DNA of 64,000 nt from Pseudomonas sp. TMP9. Its GTDB lineage: Bacteria > Pseudomonadota > Gammaproteobacteria > Pseudomonadales > Pseudomonadaceae. Positions 11,574 to 20,221 of this stretch are shown here, piece after piece (position 1 is the first letter of the stretch; every line of letters starts with the position of its first letter). The DNA is taken from the NCBI RefSeq assembly GCF_037943105.1, contig NZ_CP149803.1, positions 1,922,001 through 1,986,000 of the forward strand. The letters run 5' to 3'. The notes under the pieces were generated by a model, which ran no database searches, was not told the DNA's origin, and was given only the letters and a program-made list of their open reading frames with translations. The position numbers were made by a program, and so were the translations under genes.

Positions 11574-12125
11574 TCAGCGCTGCGAGGCAATCGCCTGTTT
11601 GACGGCCGCCAGCAGGGCTGGGTCATCCGGGCTGGTGCCACTGGAGAAGCTGGCCACAACATTGCCTTGAGCATCCACAACGTATTTGGTGAAATTCCAG
11701 CCAGGCGCCTCGCTTTGCGCCGTGAGCGCCTTGAACAGTGGCACCGCATCAGCGCCCGTTACGCGCTGTGTTTCAGTCATGGGGAAGGTTACGCCGTAAT
11801 TGACGTAGCAGATTTTGGCCGTTTCTTCGCTGCTGTCAGCTTCTTGGCGAAAATCATCACTGGGTACGCCGAGCACCTGTAGACCCTGATCTTTGTAGCG
11901 CTGATAGAGGGCTTCGAGGCCTTTGAACTGTGGAGTAAAGCCGCAAAAACTAGCGGTGTTAACCACCACCAGCGGTTTGCCGGCAAAGGTTTCACATAGG
12001 TCGATACGTTCCTGGCTGCGCAGCTTTTGCAATTCGCCCTGCAGCAGCGCGGGGCATTCAGCAGCCTGCGCAGAACTGACCCAAGCGCTGAACATGACCA
12101 TTACAAGTAGAGGGAAACGCCGCAT
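11574..12125 (-). CDS. Exported glutathione peroxidase-like protein
   Basis: A 183-residue thioredoxin-fold peroxidase. The N-terminus is a signal peptide ([20 protein letters not shown]), so it should act in the periplasm. The peroxidatic cysteine sits in [11 protein letters not shown], and the conserved GPx segment [11 protein letters not shown] near residue 140 supplies the Trp and Asn of the catalytic tetrad. A second Cys, resolving in many bacterial GPx, may be the one in [10 protein letters not shown] chose the ATG at 12125; an in-frame GTG at 12134 is also possible, with AAGG upstream. In vivo such enzymes usually use thioredoxin-like reductants rather than glutathione. Confidence 0.88.
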   Translation of the reverse strand: MRRFPLLVMVMFSAWVSSAQAAECPALLQGELQKLRSQERIDLCETFAGKPLVVVNTASFCGFTPQFKGLEALYQRYKDQGLQVLGVPSDDFRQEADSSEETAKICYVNYGVTFPMTETQRVTGADAVPLFKALTAQSEAPGWNFTKYVVDAQGNVVASFSSGTSPDDPALLAAVKQAIASQR

Positions 12126-12168
12126 GAAGATCACCTTGATTAAGAAGACAATACCCGCCTTAGACGCT

Positions 12169-12294
12169 TCAGCACACGCCTAAGCCCAGCTGTAGAAATG
12201 CCAGACCACTTTGCGACCAGCCCCACCAAGCCAGACCCAAAATCACCATGGTGGCCAATACCAGTGCAGTAGTCAGGCCATACTCAGTATTCAT
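12169..12294 (-). CDS. Small single-span membrane protein coupled to MFS transporter
   Basis: A 41-residue ORF beginning [20 protein letters not shown], followed by a Trp-rich segment [10 protein letters not shown] and a hydrophobic tail. It has one clear transmembrane helix. Its ATG overlaps the stop codon of the upstream MFS gene (ATGA at 12291-12294), with GAGG in the right place, which argues strongly that it is translated. The end lies 43 bases before the peroxidase start. I do not recognise a family. It may be an accessory peptide of the transporter, by analogy with other small proteins bound to transporters, but that is inference. Confidence 0.6.
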   Translation of the reverse strand: MNTEYGLTTALVLATMVILGLAWWGWSQSGLAFLQLGLGVC

Positions 12295-13499
12295 ATGCTC
12301 GCCTCTTGTTGCCGCAAGCGCGCCACCGGCTGCTCACGCACCGGCCAATTCAATGCAGCGGCCAGTAAACTGAGCAGCACAGCAATTTGCCAAACCAGAT
12401 CATAACTGCCCGTGCGGTCATACACATAGCCGCCCATCCAGCCGCCAAGAAAAGCGCCGAGTTGGTGAAAGAGAAAGACGATACCGCCGAGCATCGACAG
12501 ATTACGCACCCCAAACAGGGTCGCCACCGTGCCATTGGTCAGCGGCACCGTTGAAAGCCATAAGAGCCCCATGGCCACGCCGAAGGCGTAAGCACTCCAT
12601 ACTGTTAGTGGGGTCAAAATAAACGCCACAATGACCACGGCGCGGGCCAGATACAGCGCACTGAGCAAACGTGGCTTGGAAATGCGCCCGCCCAGCAAGC
12701 CAGCCATGTAGGTGCCCGCGATATTAAACAGCCCCACCAGCGCCAACACTGTGGTGCCAACCAGCGCAGGCAGATGCTGATCAACCAGATAAGCCGGCAG
12801 GTGCACGCCGATAAACACCACCTGAAACCCACACACGAAAAAACCTAAGCTCAGCAGCCAAAAGCCTGAATGAGCACAGGCTTCGCGCAATGCCTCGCCC
12901 AGTGTCTGCTCCTGACCGGTGCGCGGTAACGGGACATCCTTGAGCATGGCCGCCAGCGGGATGATCAAAGCGACCAGCAGACCCAGAGCCATCAATGCCA
13001 GCGCCCAACCCAACCAACTGATCAATCCCAGCGTGCCCGGCAGCATCACAAACTGGCCAAAAGAGCCGACGGCGGCGGCAATGCCCATGGCCATGCTGCG
13101 TTTTTCCATCGGCACTGCGCGCCCCACTGCACCCAGAATCACCGAGAACGAGGTGCCGGATAAACCCAGACCAATCAGCACACCCGCACTTAATGACAGG
13201 CTTGTGGCGGAGTCGGCCAGGCCCATGCAGACCAGGCCTATGGTATACAAAATGCCGCCGACTATGACCACACGGCGCGCACCAAAACGATCGGCCAGTG
13301 CACCGGTGAACGGCTGAGTCAGGCCCCAGATTAGGTTCTGTAACGCGATAGCAAAGGCAAATACCTCACGCCCCCAGCCGAACTCAGCGCTCATCGGCGG
13401 CAAGAACAGGCCAAAACCATGACGGATGCCCAGCGACAAGGCCAAGATCAGCGATGCGCCCAGCAGAATCCAAAAACTGCCGCGCCCGATTGTCTTCAT
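12291..13499 (-). CDS. MFS transporter
   Basis: A 402-residue major facilitator with twelve predicted helices. The loop 2-3 motif appears as GALADRFGARRVVIVGG, and a second copy in the C-terminal half is GLLGGRISKPRLL. The sequence resembles the monocarboxylate/oxalate-formate (OFA) type of MFS permease (GIRHGFGLFLPPMSAEFGWGR at the N-terminus), a family that moves organic acids. The substrate cannot be assigned. A small membrane ORF is coupled to its stop codon. Confidence 0.88.
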   Translation of the reverse strand: MKTIGRGSFWILLGASLILALSLGIRHGFGLFLPPMSAEFGWGREVFAFAIALQNLIWGLTQPFTGALADRFGARRVVIVGGILYTIGLVCMGLADSATSLSLSAGVLIGLGLSGTSFSVILGAVGRAVPMEKRSMAMGIAAAVGSFGQFVMLPGTLGLISWLGWALALMALGLLVALIIPLAAMLKDVPLPRTGQEQTLGEALREACAHSGFWLLSLGFFVCGFQVVFIGVHLPAYLVDQHLPALVGTTVLALVGLFNIAGTYMAGLLGGRISKPRLLSALYLARAVVIVAFILTPLTVWSAYAFGVAMGLLWLSTVPLTNGTVATLFGVRNLSMLGGIVFLFHQLGAFLGGWMGGYVYDRTGSYDLVWQIAVLLSLLAAALNWPVREQPVARLRQQEASI

Positions 13500-13703
13500 G
13501 TTGCGTCCCTTACGATTGCTGCAGAGGCATTAATGCCAGCAAGGTTGAGCCTTGGTCACCCGCTAAGCAAGCCGACTATCGGCTAGAGGCTCGCGGCGCC
13601 AATGCACCGCGTGACCTGAGCCCCGCTTGCGCTAGGATTCTTTTGCTGGCTCAGTTTCACCCAAACAGGCTCACCATTAACCACAGTTGCACCTGATCAG
13701 CAC

Positions 13704-14024
13704 TCAGTGCTTAGGCATAAAACCCGGCGGCTTGCCGGCCAGCCACGCAACAAAAGTACGCAAGCGCTCATCACTGAGCAGGCTGTCGCGGTTGTTGTAG
13801 GTCAACGCCAGTTGCTTTTCGCTGAACAGCCGATGGATCTGGTTGTGGCACGCGCGGCACACCCAAAGCGTGGCGCTGATGCGCTCGCTTTTGCCGAAGC
13901 GCTTCTGCACATAAACCTTGTTGTGCAGTGCTTTAGGGATCAAGTGATGGCGAGTCAGCGGAGCTGAGCGAGCGCACAGTTCGCAGACAGCGGGTTGTGC
14001 CGGCAGGCGGATCGATTCGGGCAT
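13704..14024 (-). CDS. HNH-family nuclease-like protein
   Basis: A 106-residue protein with a zinc-knuckle HNH layout: CELC at about residues 14-17, then RHHLIPKALHNK, then CRACHNQIHRLFSE. The paired CxxC motifs and central His-His are all present, as in small HNH endonuclease-like proteins widespread in gamma-proteobacteria. It ends 15 bases before the O-methyltransferase gene begins on the opposite-reading side, and both are on the minus strand. There is no restriction or phage context, so it is probably a housekeeping or repair nuclease. Its role is unknown. Confidence 0.75.
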   Translation of the reverse strand: MPESIRLPAQPAVCELCARSAPLTRHHLIPKALHNKVYVQKRFGKSERISATLWVCRACHNQIHRLFSEKQLALTYNNRDSLLSDERLRTFVAWLAGKPPGFMPKH

Positions 14025-14039
14025 ACAGACGACGCAGCC

Positions 14040-14702
14040 TCAGCGCTTACGGCACAGGCTCAAGCCATCGCCCAGTGGCAGAAGAGATAGATCGATGCGC
14101 TGATCATCGCGCAAAGCCATGTTGAGCGCCTGAATTGCCAGGGTGTCGGCACTCTGGCCACTTGACTCCAGCACCCGCCCGCTCCACAACGTGTTATCGA
14201 ACAAAATCAGTCCCCCTTGGCGTACCAAGCGCAAGGCGTGTTCTAAGTAGGCTGGATAGTTGGCCTTATCGGCATCAATAAACAACAAATCGATAGTGCC
14301 CGCCAGGCCTTCAGCTTCAAGTGCCGCTAGGGTCGCCAGTGCCGGCGCCAAACGCTGTTCGATTCGATCACTGAGGCCCGCCTCTCGCCAATAACGCTCA
14401 GCCGTAGCGTTGTAATCACCGGGAATATCGCAGCAGATCAAACGACCCTCTTGCGGCATGGCTTGGGCCATGCAGATGGCGCTGTAACCGGTAAAGGTGC
14501 CGACTTCGATAATTCGTCGCGCGCCCACCAACAGCACCAGCAAAGCCATAAACTGCCCCTGCTCAGGGGCAATTTGCCAGCGCGCAGTGTTTAGCTGCGC
14601 AGTTTCATCGCGCAGACGTTTCAGCAGCGGCGTTTCGCGCAGGGAAACATCCAACAGGTATTGGTGCAGAGCGCCATCGAGGTTCAGCGTCTGATTGGTC
14701 AT
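14040..14702 (-). CDS. Class I SAM-dependent O-methyltransferase
   Basis: A 220-residue protein of the cation-dependent caffeoyl-CoA O-methyltransferase family. SAM-binding motif I is EVGTFTGYSAICMAQAMP, and the metal/acidic motif is DLLFIDADKANYPAYLE, with a further metal-site region LFDNTLWSGRV. Bacterial members methylate catechol-like hydroxyls; the substrate here is unknown. The gene sits between an NlpC/P60 gene and the HNH gene, all on the minus strand with short gaps. Confidence 0.88.
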   Translation of the reverse strand: MTNQTLNLDGALHQYLLDVSLRETPLLKRLRDETAQLNTARWQIAPEQGQFMALLVLLVGARRIIEVGTFTGYSAICMAQAMPQEGRLICCDIPGDYNATAERYWREAGLSDRIEQRLAPALATLAALEAEGLAGTIDLLFIDADKANYPAYLEHALRLVRQGGLILFDNTLWSGRVLESSGQSADTLAIQALNMALRDDQRIDLSLLPLGDGLSLCRKR

Positions 14703-14729
14703 GCCAACTGCCTCGTTAAAGGACCGCCG

Positions 14730-15254
14730 TTAGGGATTACTAGCCAACTCCGGGGGGAAAACTCGCTTGGCATTCAAATAGGTACGCTGCCAATAGCGGT
14801 TGCTTAGGCTGTCTAAGCGAACAGTGCCGCCGGTGGATGGCGCGTGGACGAAGCGGCCATCACCTACATAAATACCCGCGTGGCTGACTTGGTTACCGCC
14901 ATTGGTTGCAAAGAACACCAGATCACCACTTTGCAGGGCATCACGGCCAACGCCTGGGGAGCGCATGCTAATCAGCTCGCGGGTCGAACGGGGGAGTTTG
15001 ATCCCGGCAGCATCCCGGTAGACAAACCCAATCAACCCACTGCAATCAAACCCGCCTTCGGGGGTATTGCCGCCGTAGCGGTAAGGCGTACCGACCAGCC
15101 CCAGCGCTCGAAACAGAACATCCTCGGCATTACCGTTGCCGCTGCTGATGGGCTGATAAACAGTGGGCTGTGAAACTGGCGCAGGGGCTTGACTGGCGCA
15201 GCCACTAAGCAGAGCAACGAGCATCATTAAGCTAATACGAGAGAGAGTGGTCAT
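14730..15254 (-). CDS. NlpC/P60 lipoprotein peptidase (copy 1)
   Basis: A 174-residue C40-family cysteine peptidase predicted to cut peptidoglycan peptides. It starts with a lipoprotein signal and lipobox LLSGC, so it should be attached to a membrane. The catalytic Cys lies in GGFDCSGLIGFVY, the catalytic His in VSHAGIYVGDGRFVHAPS. The ATG at 15254 gives a good signal; an in-frame TTG lies two codons upstream. A paralogue with the same layout follows at 15413, suggesting a tandem duplication. Confidence 0.9.
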   Translation of the reverse strand: MTTLSRISLMMLVALLSGCASQAPAPVSQPTVYQPISSGNGNAEDVLFRALGLVGTPYRYGGNTPEGGFDCSGLIGFVYRDAAGIKLPRSTRELISMRSPGVGRDALQSGDLVFFATNGGNQVSHAGIYVGDGRFVHAPSTGGTVRLDSLSNRYWQRTYLNAKRVFPPELASNP

Positions 15255-15412
15255 AGACAAAGCGGTCCTGGGCCGGGATGCGCTTTACTCTGCAGGCTTG
15301 CACAACCTAGTGCAAGCGTTAGCTTTGCGTGGCAGGTTGTTGAAAATTATCGGGATGCGCTGCTAAGGGCAATGTCTGCGGCGATCAGTGCGCTTGATCG
15401 CCGCGAGAAACG

Positions 15413-16027
15413 TTAAGGATGACGCACAACAGCATCAGTAGGTGCCATGGCGAGGGCGCGCTTAGCTTCGATGAAGGTGCGCTTCCAATAGCGGTCATTC
15501 AAACTGTCGACCCGCACACCACCACTGCGACTGCTGCTTGAGTGAATAAACTGGTTATCCCCCATATAGATACCAGCATGGCTGACGCGATTGCGGCCAT
15601 TGGTACTGAAAAACAGCAAATCGCCCGGCTCAAGCTCATCGCGCGCCACCAGTGGCGCATTGATGTTGATCATGTCGCGGGAAGAACGCGGCAATTTCAT
15701 GCCCAGTTCTTCTTTGAACAGGAAGCCAATGAAGCCGCTGCAGTCGAAGCCCGACTTCACCGAGCTGCCGCCAAAACGATAACGTGTCCCTACCAGCGAC
15801 AAGCCATGGGACAGAATGCCGTCTGCTAACTGAGGTAATTTATAGGCTTTTTCTTCGGTGAAATCGCCGAGGGCGGCTTCTTCAGCTTGTTCGTCAAACT
15901 CAGCAAGGTCGGTAGAAGAGAACACCGGTGGCTGGAGAGTTAATTCGGGCTGCGGCGTATGGTTGGCGCAGGCGCTGAGGACTAAAGTAAGTGCGATAGG
16001 CACGAGGGGTGCGAGGCGTTTGAGCAT
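15413..16027 (-). CDS. NlpC/P60 lipoprotein peptidase (copy 2)
   Basis: A 204-residue paralogue of the neighbouring protein. It has a lipobox (VLSAC), then a longer acidic spacer (DEQAEEAALGDFTEE) before the C40 peptidase domain. Catalytic Cys is in SGFDCSGFIGFLF and His in VSHAGIYMGDNQFIHSSS. The two domains share long identical segments, including LPRS, DLLFFSTNG/DLVFFATNG and RYWKRT/RYWQRT. The ATG at 16027 is preferred over the GTG two codons upstream. Both genes are on the minus strand, 158 bases apart, so each may have its own promoter. Confidence 0.9.
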   Translation of the reverse strand: MLKRLAPLVPIALTLVLSACANHTPQPELTLQPPVFSSTDLAEFDEQAEEAALGDFTEEKAYKLPQLADGILSHGLSLVGTRYRFGGSSVKSGFDCSGFIGFLFKEELGMKLPRSSRDMININAPLVARDELEPGDLLFFSTNGRNRVSHAGIYMGDNQFIHSSSSRSGGVRVDSLNDRYWKRTFIEAKRALAMAPTDAVVRHP

Positions 16028-16283
16028 GAGCACGACCGTGTCGGTTAAAATTTTAAGATCGCGACTATGCCCTCTATGACATGCATTTGCAAATTCTATG
16101 GCCCTAGATGTGACTCAGCAGCTGCGGCAAACCATCTAACGCCAGCCTGTGCAGATGCACATCCGCCGAGCGCTCAAGTTCAAGCGACGCGGGTTGATTT
16201 GCGCAGTAAACCTGCTTTTTGCGAGTGCGTAAAAGTGGCTCGATGCGGGCGCAGCACTCAGCGCGCAATCAGCGCTCAGCGGG

Positions 16284-17036
16284 TCAGTGGTTAACCGTAT
16301 GCGCCAGCATTACTGAGAGCTGACACAAAGGACGACCGCTCTGTTTGTGCCACTCGTTGAACGCCGCTTGCACCGCCGCACGTTCCTTCAGGCTGGTGGG
16401 TACTTTGTCGATAATCTTCTGCGCCTTAAGTGCGGCGACCATGTCATCGCTGGGGACAAAGGTGTCTTTGCCTACCATGCGTAAAAACCTTGGCGCCGAA
16501 AGACCGCCAAGCTGGCTGCCGTTTTTGGCTAGGTACTTCCAAAGCCCAACGATATCGTCCACCGGCCAATCAGCAATCAATGCACCGAAGGCAAACCCAG
16601 GCGCGGGACGCGTTTGCTTGCCCGCCACCTCCTGCAGAAGGTGGCGGGCAGCGCTTGATGAAGGAATACCCGGCAAATACCCAGCCTCCACATCCAGAAT
16701 AAATTGGGCGTTACGCGGCACGCTTTTTAGTTTGCCCAAGTGGCGGATAATACGTGCGTCATGCATAAGGTTTTCCAACCGTTCCGCGCCCATCAGCACG
16801 ACTTTTTCTGAGTCAAAACCGAAGAATACCTGCTCAAATGCAGGCCACTTGGAGTCCACCAAACTGTGCCTGAGCCCTGCACGGAATATCCGCAAACTCA
16901 TCACCGACAAATAGCGATCATTACTGATCGCCCGCAGCTCAGCTGCACTGCGCGGTGAAGGCAGGCGCGCTTCCAACGCCGCGACTGAGCCGAAGCGATT
17001 CAGGCAGTACTCATGCAGCCATTTGTAATCACGCAT
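16284..17036 (-). CDS. DNA-3-methyladenine glycosylase I-like protein (Tag family)
   Basis: A 250-residue cytoplasmic protein with segments resembling the Tag helix-hairpin-helix glycosylase family: FRAGLRHSLVDSKWPAFEQVF and LMHDARIIRHLGKL, which match the substrate-pocket and HhH regions of 3-methyladenine glycosylases. It diverges from classical E. coli Tag at the N-terminus and is longer, and I do not see the full zinc-binding set of Tag. It is likely a base-excision repair protein, but substrate specificity is uncertain. It is followed upstream by ttcA on the same strand, 30 bases away. Confidence 0.7.
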   Translation of the reverse strand: MRDYKWLHEYCLNRFGSVAALEARLPSPRSAAELRAISNDRYLSVMSLRIFRAGLRHSLVDSKWPAFEQVFFGFDSEKVVLMGAERLENLMHDARIIRHLGKLKSVPRNAQFILDVEAGYLPGIPSSSAARHLLQEVAGKQTRPAPGFAFGALIADWPVDDIVGLWKYLAKNGSQLGGLSAPRFLRMVGKDTFVPSDDMVAALKAQKIIDKVPTSLKERAAVQAAFNEWHKQSGRPLCQLSVMLAHTVNH

Positions 17037-17066
17037 CGGCAGTCCTTAGGCGGGGAATTCGCTGAA

Positions 17067-17891
17067 TCAAAGGTTCATCACGTCAACAAAACGCGAGGCC
17101 GCATTGTCATCGATTTTCAAGCTCTTAAAGTCGAACAGGTTACGGTCAGCCAGCTGTGACGGCACCACGTTCTGCAAGGCACGAAACATGATGTCGATAC
17201 GGCCAGGCGTCTTGCGCTCCCATTCCTTGAGCATGTCTTTAACCACTTGGCGCTGCAGGTTTTCCTGCGAGCCGCAGAGGTTGCACGGGATGATCGGGAA
17301 TTCCTTAAGTTGGCTGTAAGCCTCGATATCAGCCTCACTGCAGTAGGCCAGCGGGCGAATCACTACATTGCGGCCGTCGTCAGCACGCAACTTAGGCGGC
17401 ATGGCTTTGAGGGTGCCGCCATAGAACATATTGAGGAAAAAGGTTTCTAAGATGTCATCGCGATGGTGACCAAGGGCCATCTTGGTGGCACCAATTTCAT
17501 CAGCAAAGGTGTAAAGCGTGCCGCGCCGCAGACGCGAACACAGCGAACAGGTGGTTTTGCCTTCCGGAATTTTCTCTTTAACCACCGAATAGGTGTCTTT
17601 CTCGACGATGTGATAAGGCACACCGATGGATTCTAGGTACGCCGGCAACACATGCTCAGGGAAGCCCGGTTGCTTCTGATCCATGTTTACCGCGACGATC
17701 TCAAACTTGATCGGCGCCACTTTTTGCAGGTGCAGCAGCACATCCAGCAGTGTGTAGCTGTCCTTGCCGCCAGACAGGCAGACCATGACTTTGTCGCCCT
17801 CTTCGATCATGTTGAAGTCGGCAACGGCTTCGCCTGCCTGGCGACGCAGACGTTTTTGCAGTTTGTTCTGATTGACCGAGAGGCTACCCAT
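17067..17891 (-). CDS. ttcA: tRNA 2-thiocytidine(32) synthetase TtcA
   Basis: A 274-residue PP-loop ATPase that thiolates cytidine 32 of certain tRNAs. The PP-loop SGGKDSY lies at residues 40-46. The iron-sulphur CxxC pair is TTCSLCSRL, with a further Cys motif CNLCGS. Length and motifs match Pseudomonas TtcA. It is divergent from the DnaJ-related gene at 17989, with a 97-base intergenic promoter region, and shares its strand with the downstream Tag-like gene. Confidence 0.95.
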   Translation of the reverse strand: MGSLSVNQNKLQKRLRRQAGEAVADFNMIEEGDKVMVCLSGGKDSYTLLDVLLHLQKVAPIKFEIVAVNMDQKQPGFPEHVLPAYLESIGVPYHIVEKDTYSVVKEKIPEGKTTCSLCSRLRRGTLYTFADEIGATKMALGHHRDDILETFFLNMFYGGTLKAMPPKLRADDGRNVVIRPLAYCSEADIEAYSQLKEFPIIPCNLCGSQENLQRQVVKDMLKEWERKTPGRIDIMFRALQNVVPSQLADRNLFDFKSLKIDDNAASRFVDVMNL

Positions 17892-17988
17892 GGCGCGCTG
17901 GAATCCGGAAGTCGTTTAAGAAGCGGCATTTTACGCAGAAAGCGTGACGCGCCCTACCCCCATCAAAGTGAAATGCTAGGCCCGGCCG

Positions 17989-18606
17989 ATGAACGACGAT
18001 TTAGACCCAAGCCTCGACCTCTGCGAGCACGTGCATCAGTTATTGCGCGGCGCACCTAACGGTATGACTGAGTACGACCTGATCCAGCAGCTGAAAAAGC
18101 GCCACTGCTCGCATATTCCGAACCAGCCATTGACCGACGCACTGGTGCTGTTTCGCACGCATTTTCTGCTGTTTAACGCGCTCTATCGCCTGCGTGAGCG
18201 GCTCTGGGCTAGCCAAAGCGGTTATCTGCGCATCACCGCGCTGGATATTCAGCTGCTGCCCTTTGAGGGCGGTTATGCACAGTCGGACAGCTTGCAATTG
18301 AACGCGCACGACCCTCTGCGCGACTATTACCTCGACATGAGCCAGCTTAGGGATACCGACGAGCACGAGGTCGCCAGGTTGCTGCGTAGCTTCTGGTCAT
18401 GCCTTGAGGGCGGCGAGCAACAGCAGGCGGCCTTGGCGCTCTTTGAGCTGACTGACAGCCCGCAACCCCTGACGCCGGGACGGATCAAACAGCGCTACCG
18501 ACAATTGGTCAGCCTGCATCACCCTGACAGAGGCGGCAGCACAGAGCGTTTGCAGTCGATTAACAAGGCTATGGAAATACTAGAAAGCTATTACGGCCGC
18601 GCTTGA
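17989..18606 (+). CDS. DnaJ-related co-chaperone-like protein
   Basis: A 205-residue protein with a DNAJ-related N-terminal domain (about residues 10-125) and a short C-terminal J-like segment containing the HPD triad in SLHHPDRGGSTERLQSINKA. The HPD motif is what stimulates DnaK ATPase in J proteins. The J segment is compressed and lies at the C-terminus, unlike classical DnaJ. It should be cytosolic. It is divergent from ttcA. Confidence 0.85.
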   Translation: MNDDLDPSLDLCEHVHQLLRGAPNGMTEYDLIQQLKKRHCSHIPNQPLTDALVLFRTHFLLFNALYRLRERLWASQSGYLRITALDIQLLPFEGGYAQSDSLQLNAHDPLRDYYLDMSQLRDTDEHEVARLLRSFWSCLEGGEQQQAALALFELTDSPQPLTPGRIKQRYRQLVSLHHPDRGGSTERLQSINKAMEILESYYGRA

Positions 18607-18762
18607 AAGTCCGATTTGCTCTAATGCTTCATCCTTGTCTCGCAGGATCGCTGCCTATACTGCGACATACGGTCGCATTGGTTCGGCCTCGTACCTGATA
18701 ACGCTGCACATGCGTATCAGGCGCTGAGCTGGGGGGCGGCTGCCATATAAAGGAGGTTTGAC

Positions 18763-19362
18763 ATGATCAACCACGTTTGGGGGCTTTTCACCCATCCCGA
18801 CCGGGAATGGCAGGAAATTCGTGGCGAAGAAGAAAGCATCAGCCACATGTATCTCACTCACGTATTAATCCTTGCAGCAATTCCCGCTGTATCGGCTTAC
18901 ATCGGCACCACTCAAGTGGGTTGGGCTATTGGCGACCGAGCACCGGTGATGCTGACAGAATCAAGCGCGCTGCAAATGACCATCATGACCTACTTGGCAA
19001 TGCTCGCCGGGGTGGCTGTTATGGGCGCTTTTGTTCACTGGATGGCGCGCACCTACGATGCCAGCCCCAACCTCACACAATGCATAGTGTTTGCCGCGTA
19101 TACCGCCACACCGCTGTTTATCGGCGGCCTTGCAGCACTCTACCCGCACCTTTGGCTCGCCATGGTGGTGGGCACCGCAGCCATCTGTTACACGGTGTAC
19201 CTGCTATATGTCGGGATACCGAGGTTTATGGGCATACCTGAGGATGAGGGCTTTATGTTTTCCAGCTCTGTGCTGGCGGTTGGCCTCGTGGTGCTGGTGG
19301 CGATGATAGCCAGCTCGGTGATTCTCTGGGGCTTCGGCGTCGGTCCGGTTTACACCAGCTAA
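18763..19362 (+). CDS. Yip1-family inner-membrane protein
   Basis: A 199-residue membrane protein with about five transmembrane helices (for example AAIPAVSAYIGTTQVGWAIG and VFAAYTATPLFIGGLAALYP). It begins with the family's 'GLFTHPDREWQEI' amphipathic segment. The start is well supported by AGGAGG 6 bases upstream of the ATG. The family is abundant in Pseudomonas, but its bacterial function is unknown. A strong terminator follows. Confidence 0.85.
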   Translation: MINHVWGLFTHPDREWQEIRGEEESISHMYLTHVLILAAIPAVSAYIGTTQVGWAIGDRAPVMLTESSALQMTIMTYLAMLAGVAVMGAFVHWMARTYDASPNLTQCIVFAAYTATPLFIGGLAALYPHLWLAMVVGTAAICYTVYLLYVGIPRFMGIPEDEGFMFSSSVLAVGLVVLVAMIASSVILWGFGVGPVYTS

Positions 19363-19383
19363 TCCGGTATTTAATGAAACAGC

Positions 19384-19415
19384 ATGAAACCACCTACGGG
19401 TGGTTTCATCGTTTT
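19384..19415 (+). terminator. Intrinsic terminator after the Yip1-family gene
   Basis: Perfect 11-base stem ATGAAACCACC/GGTGGTTTCAT (19384-19394 and 19399-19409) with a 4-base loop, followed by CGTTTT. Confidence 0.85.
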
Positions 19416-19477
19416 AGGGCTGCGACCCATGCCCGTCTTCGGCATAATTGCAGCCCCGTTATTCGATCATCAGCGCC

Positions 19478-19972
19478 ATGCCCGAGCATCTTCTGAGCTG
19501 TGTAGAACACTGCTATCAAAAAGCCGAAACCTTCTTTAAACGATCCTTTACTCGCCCGGACGTGAGCTTCAAGCTGCGCGGGCAAAAAGCTGGGGTGGCG
19601 CACCTGACGGAAAACAAACTGCGGTTTAACCCGCAGTTGTATCGGGAAAACCGCGAAGACTTCCTCAGACAGACCGTGCCCCATGAAGTGGCGCACCTGA
19701 TCGCCCATCAGCTATTTGGCTTAAAAATCCAGCCCCACGGCGAGGAATGGCAACTGATTATGCGCGGCGTTTATGAGCTTGCGCCCAACCGTTGTCATAC
19801 CTATGAGGTCAAGCGGCGCATGGCCAACCGCTACATTTACCGTTGCAGTTGCCCTCAGGGTGAATTCCCCTTCTCGGCGCAGCGCCATGCCTTGGTAAGC
19901 AAAGGCCGCCGCTATTTCTGCAGACGCTGCAAAGTAACCTTAAGTTTTACCGGCGAACAACGGCTCGAATAA
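19478..19972 (+). CDS. sprT: SprT-family zinc metalloprotease
   Basis: A 164-residue protein with the HExxH zinc motif at residues 69-73 (VPHEVAHLIAHQ) and a C-terminal zinc ribbon (CSCPQGE ... CRRCK). SprT proteins share the fold of the eukaryotic protease SPRTN; bacterial function is poorly defined. I take the ATG at 19478 (MPEHLL), which gives the normal family length. The frame extends upstream to a TTG at 19448. Confidence 0.93.
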   Translation: MPEHLLSCVEHCYQKAETFFKRSFTRPDVSFKLRGQKAGVAHLTENKLRFNPQLYRENREDFLRQTVPHEVAHLIAHQLFGLKIQPHGEEWQLIMRGVYELAPNRCHTYEVKRRMANRYIYRCSCPQGEFPFSAQRHALVSKGRRYFCRRCKVTLSFTGEQRLE

Positions 19973-20221
19973 TCATCGAGGCTAAGCGCTGTATGGTCAC
20001 GGCTCAGCATGATTAGCCTGCAGCCACGGTCTTGTGGCCATGCGCTGCTCAAACCAGAAATTAAGCAGTAACTAGTGAGTCGCGCTTCAGTACGTCACAA
20101 AACATAACGCTACACGGCGACGAAGTGCATCAGGCTTATGCCGGAAAAACAAACGTTTGACGACTAACCCTCATGACGCACACAGCAAAGTGTTTACGCG
20201 ATCGCAGTCTGTAGTGCGGAG

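Noticed and set aside
10655..11749. 364-residue open frame over the GntR gene
   Set aside because: The first 145 residues have no similarity and lie upstream of a clear ATG with AGGATC; the regulator starts at 11314.
20150..20159. CAAACGTTTG inverted repeat, similar to PsrA half sites
   Set aside because: PsrA sites have a gap between halves, and this one lies downstream of the CoA-transferase with no gene start nearby; a chance palindrome is more likely.
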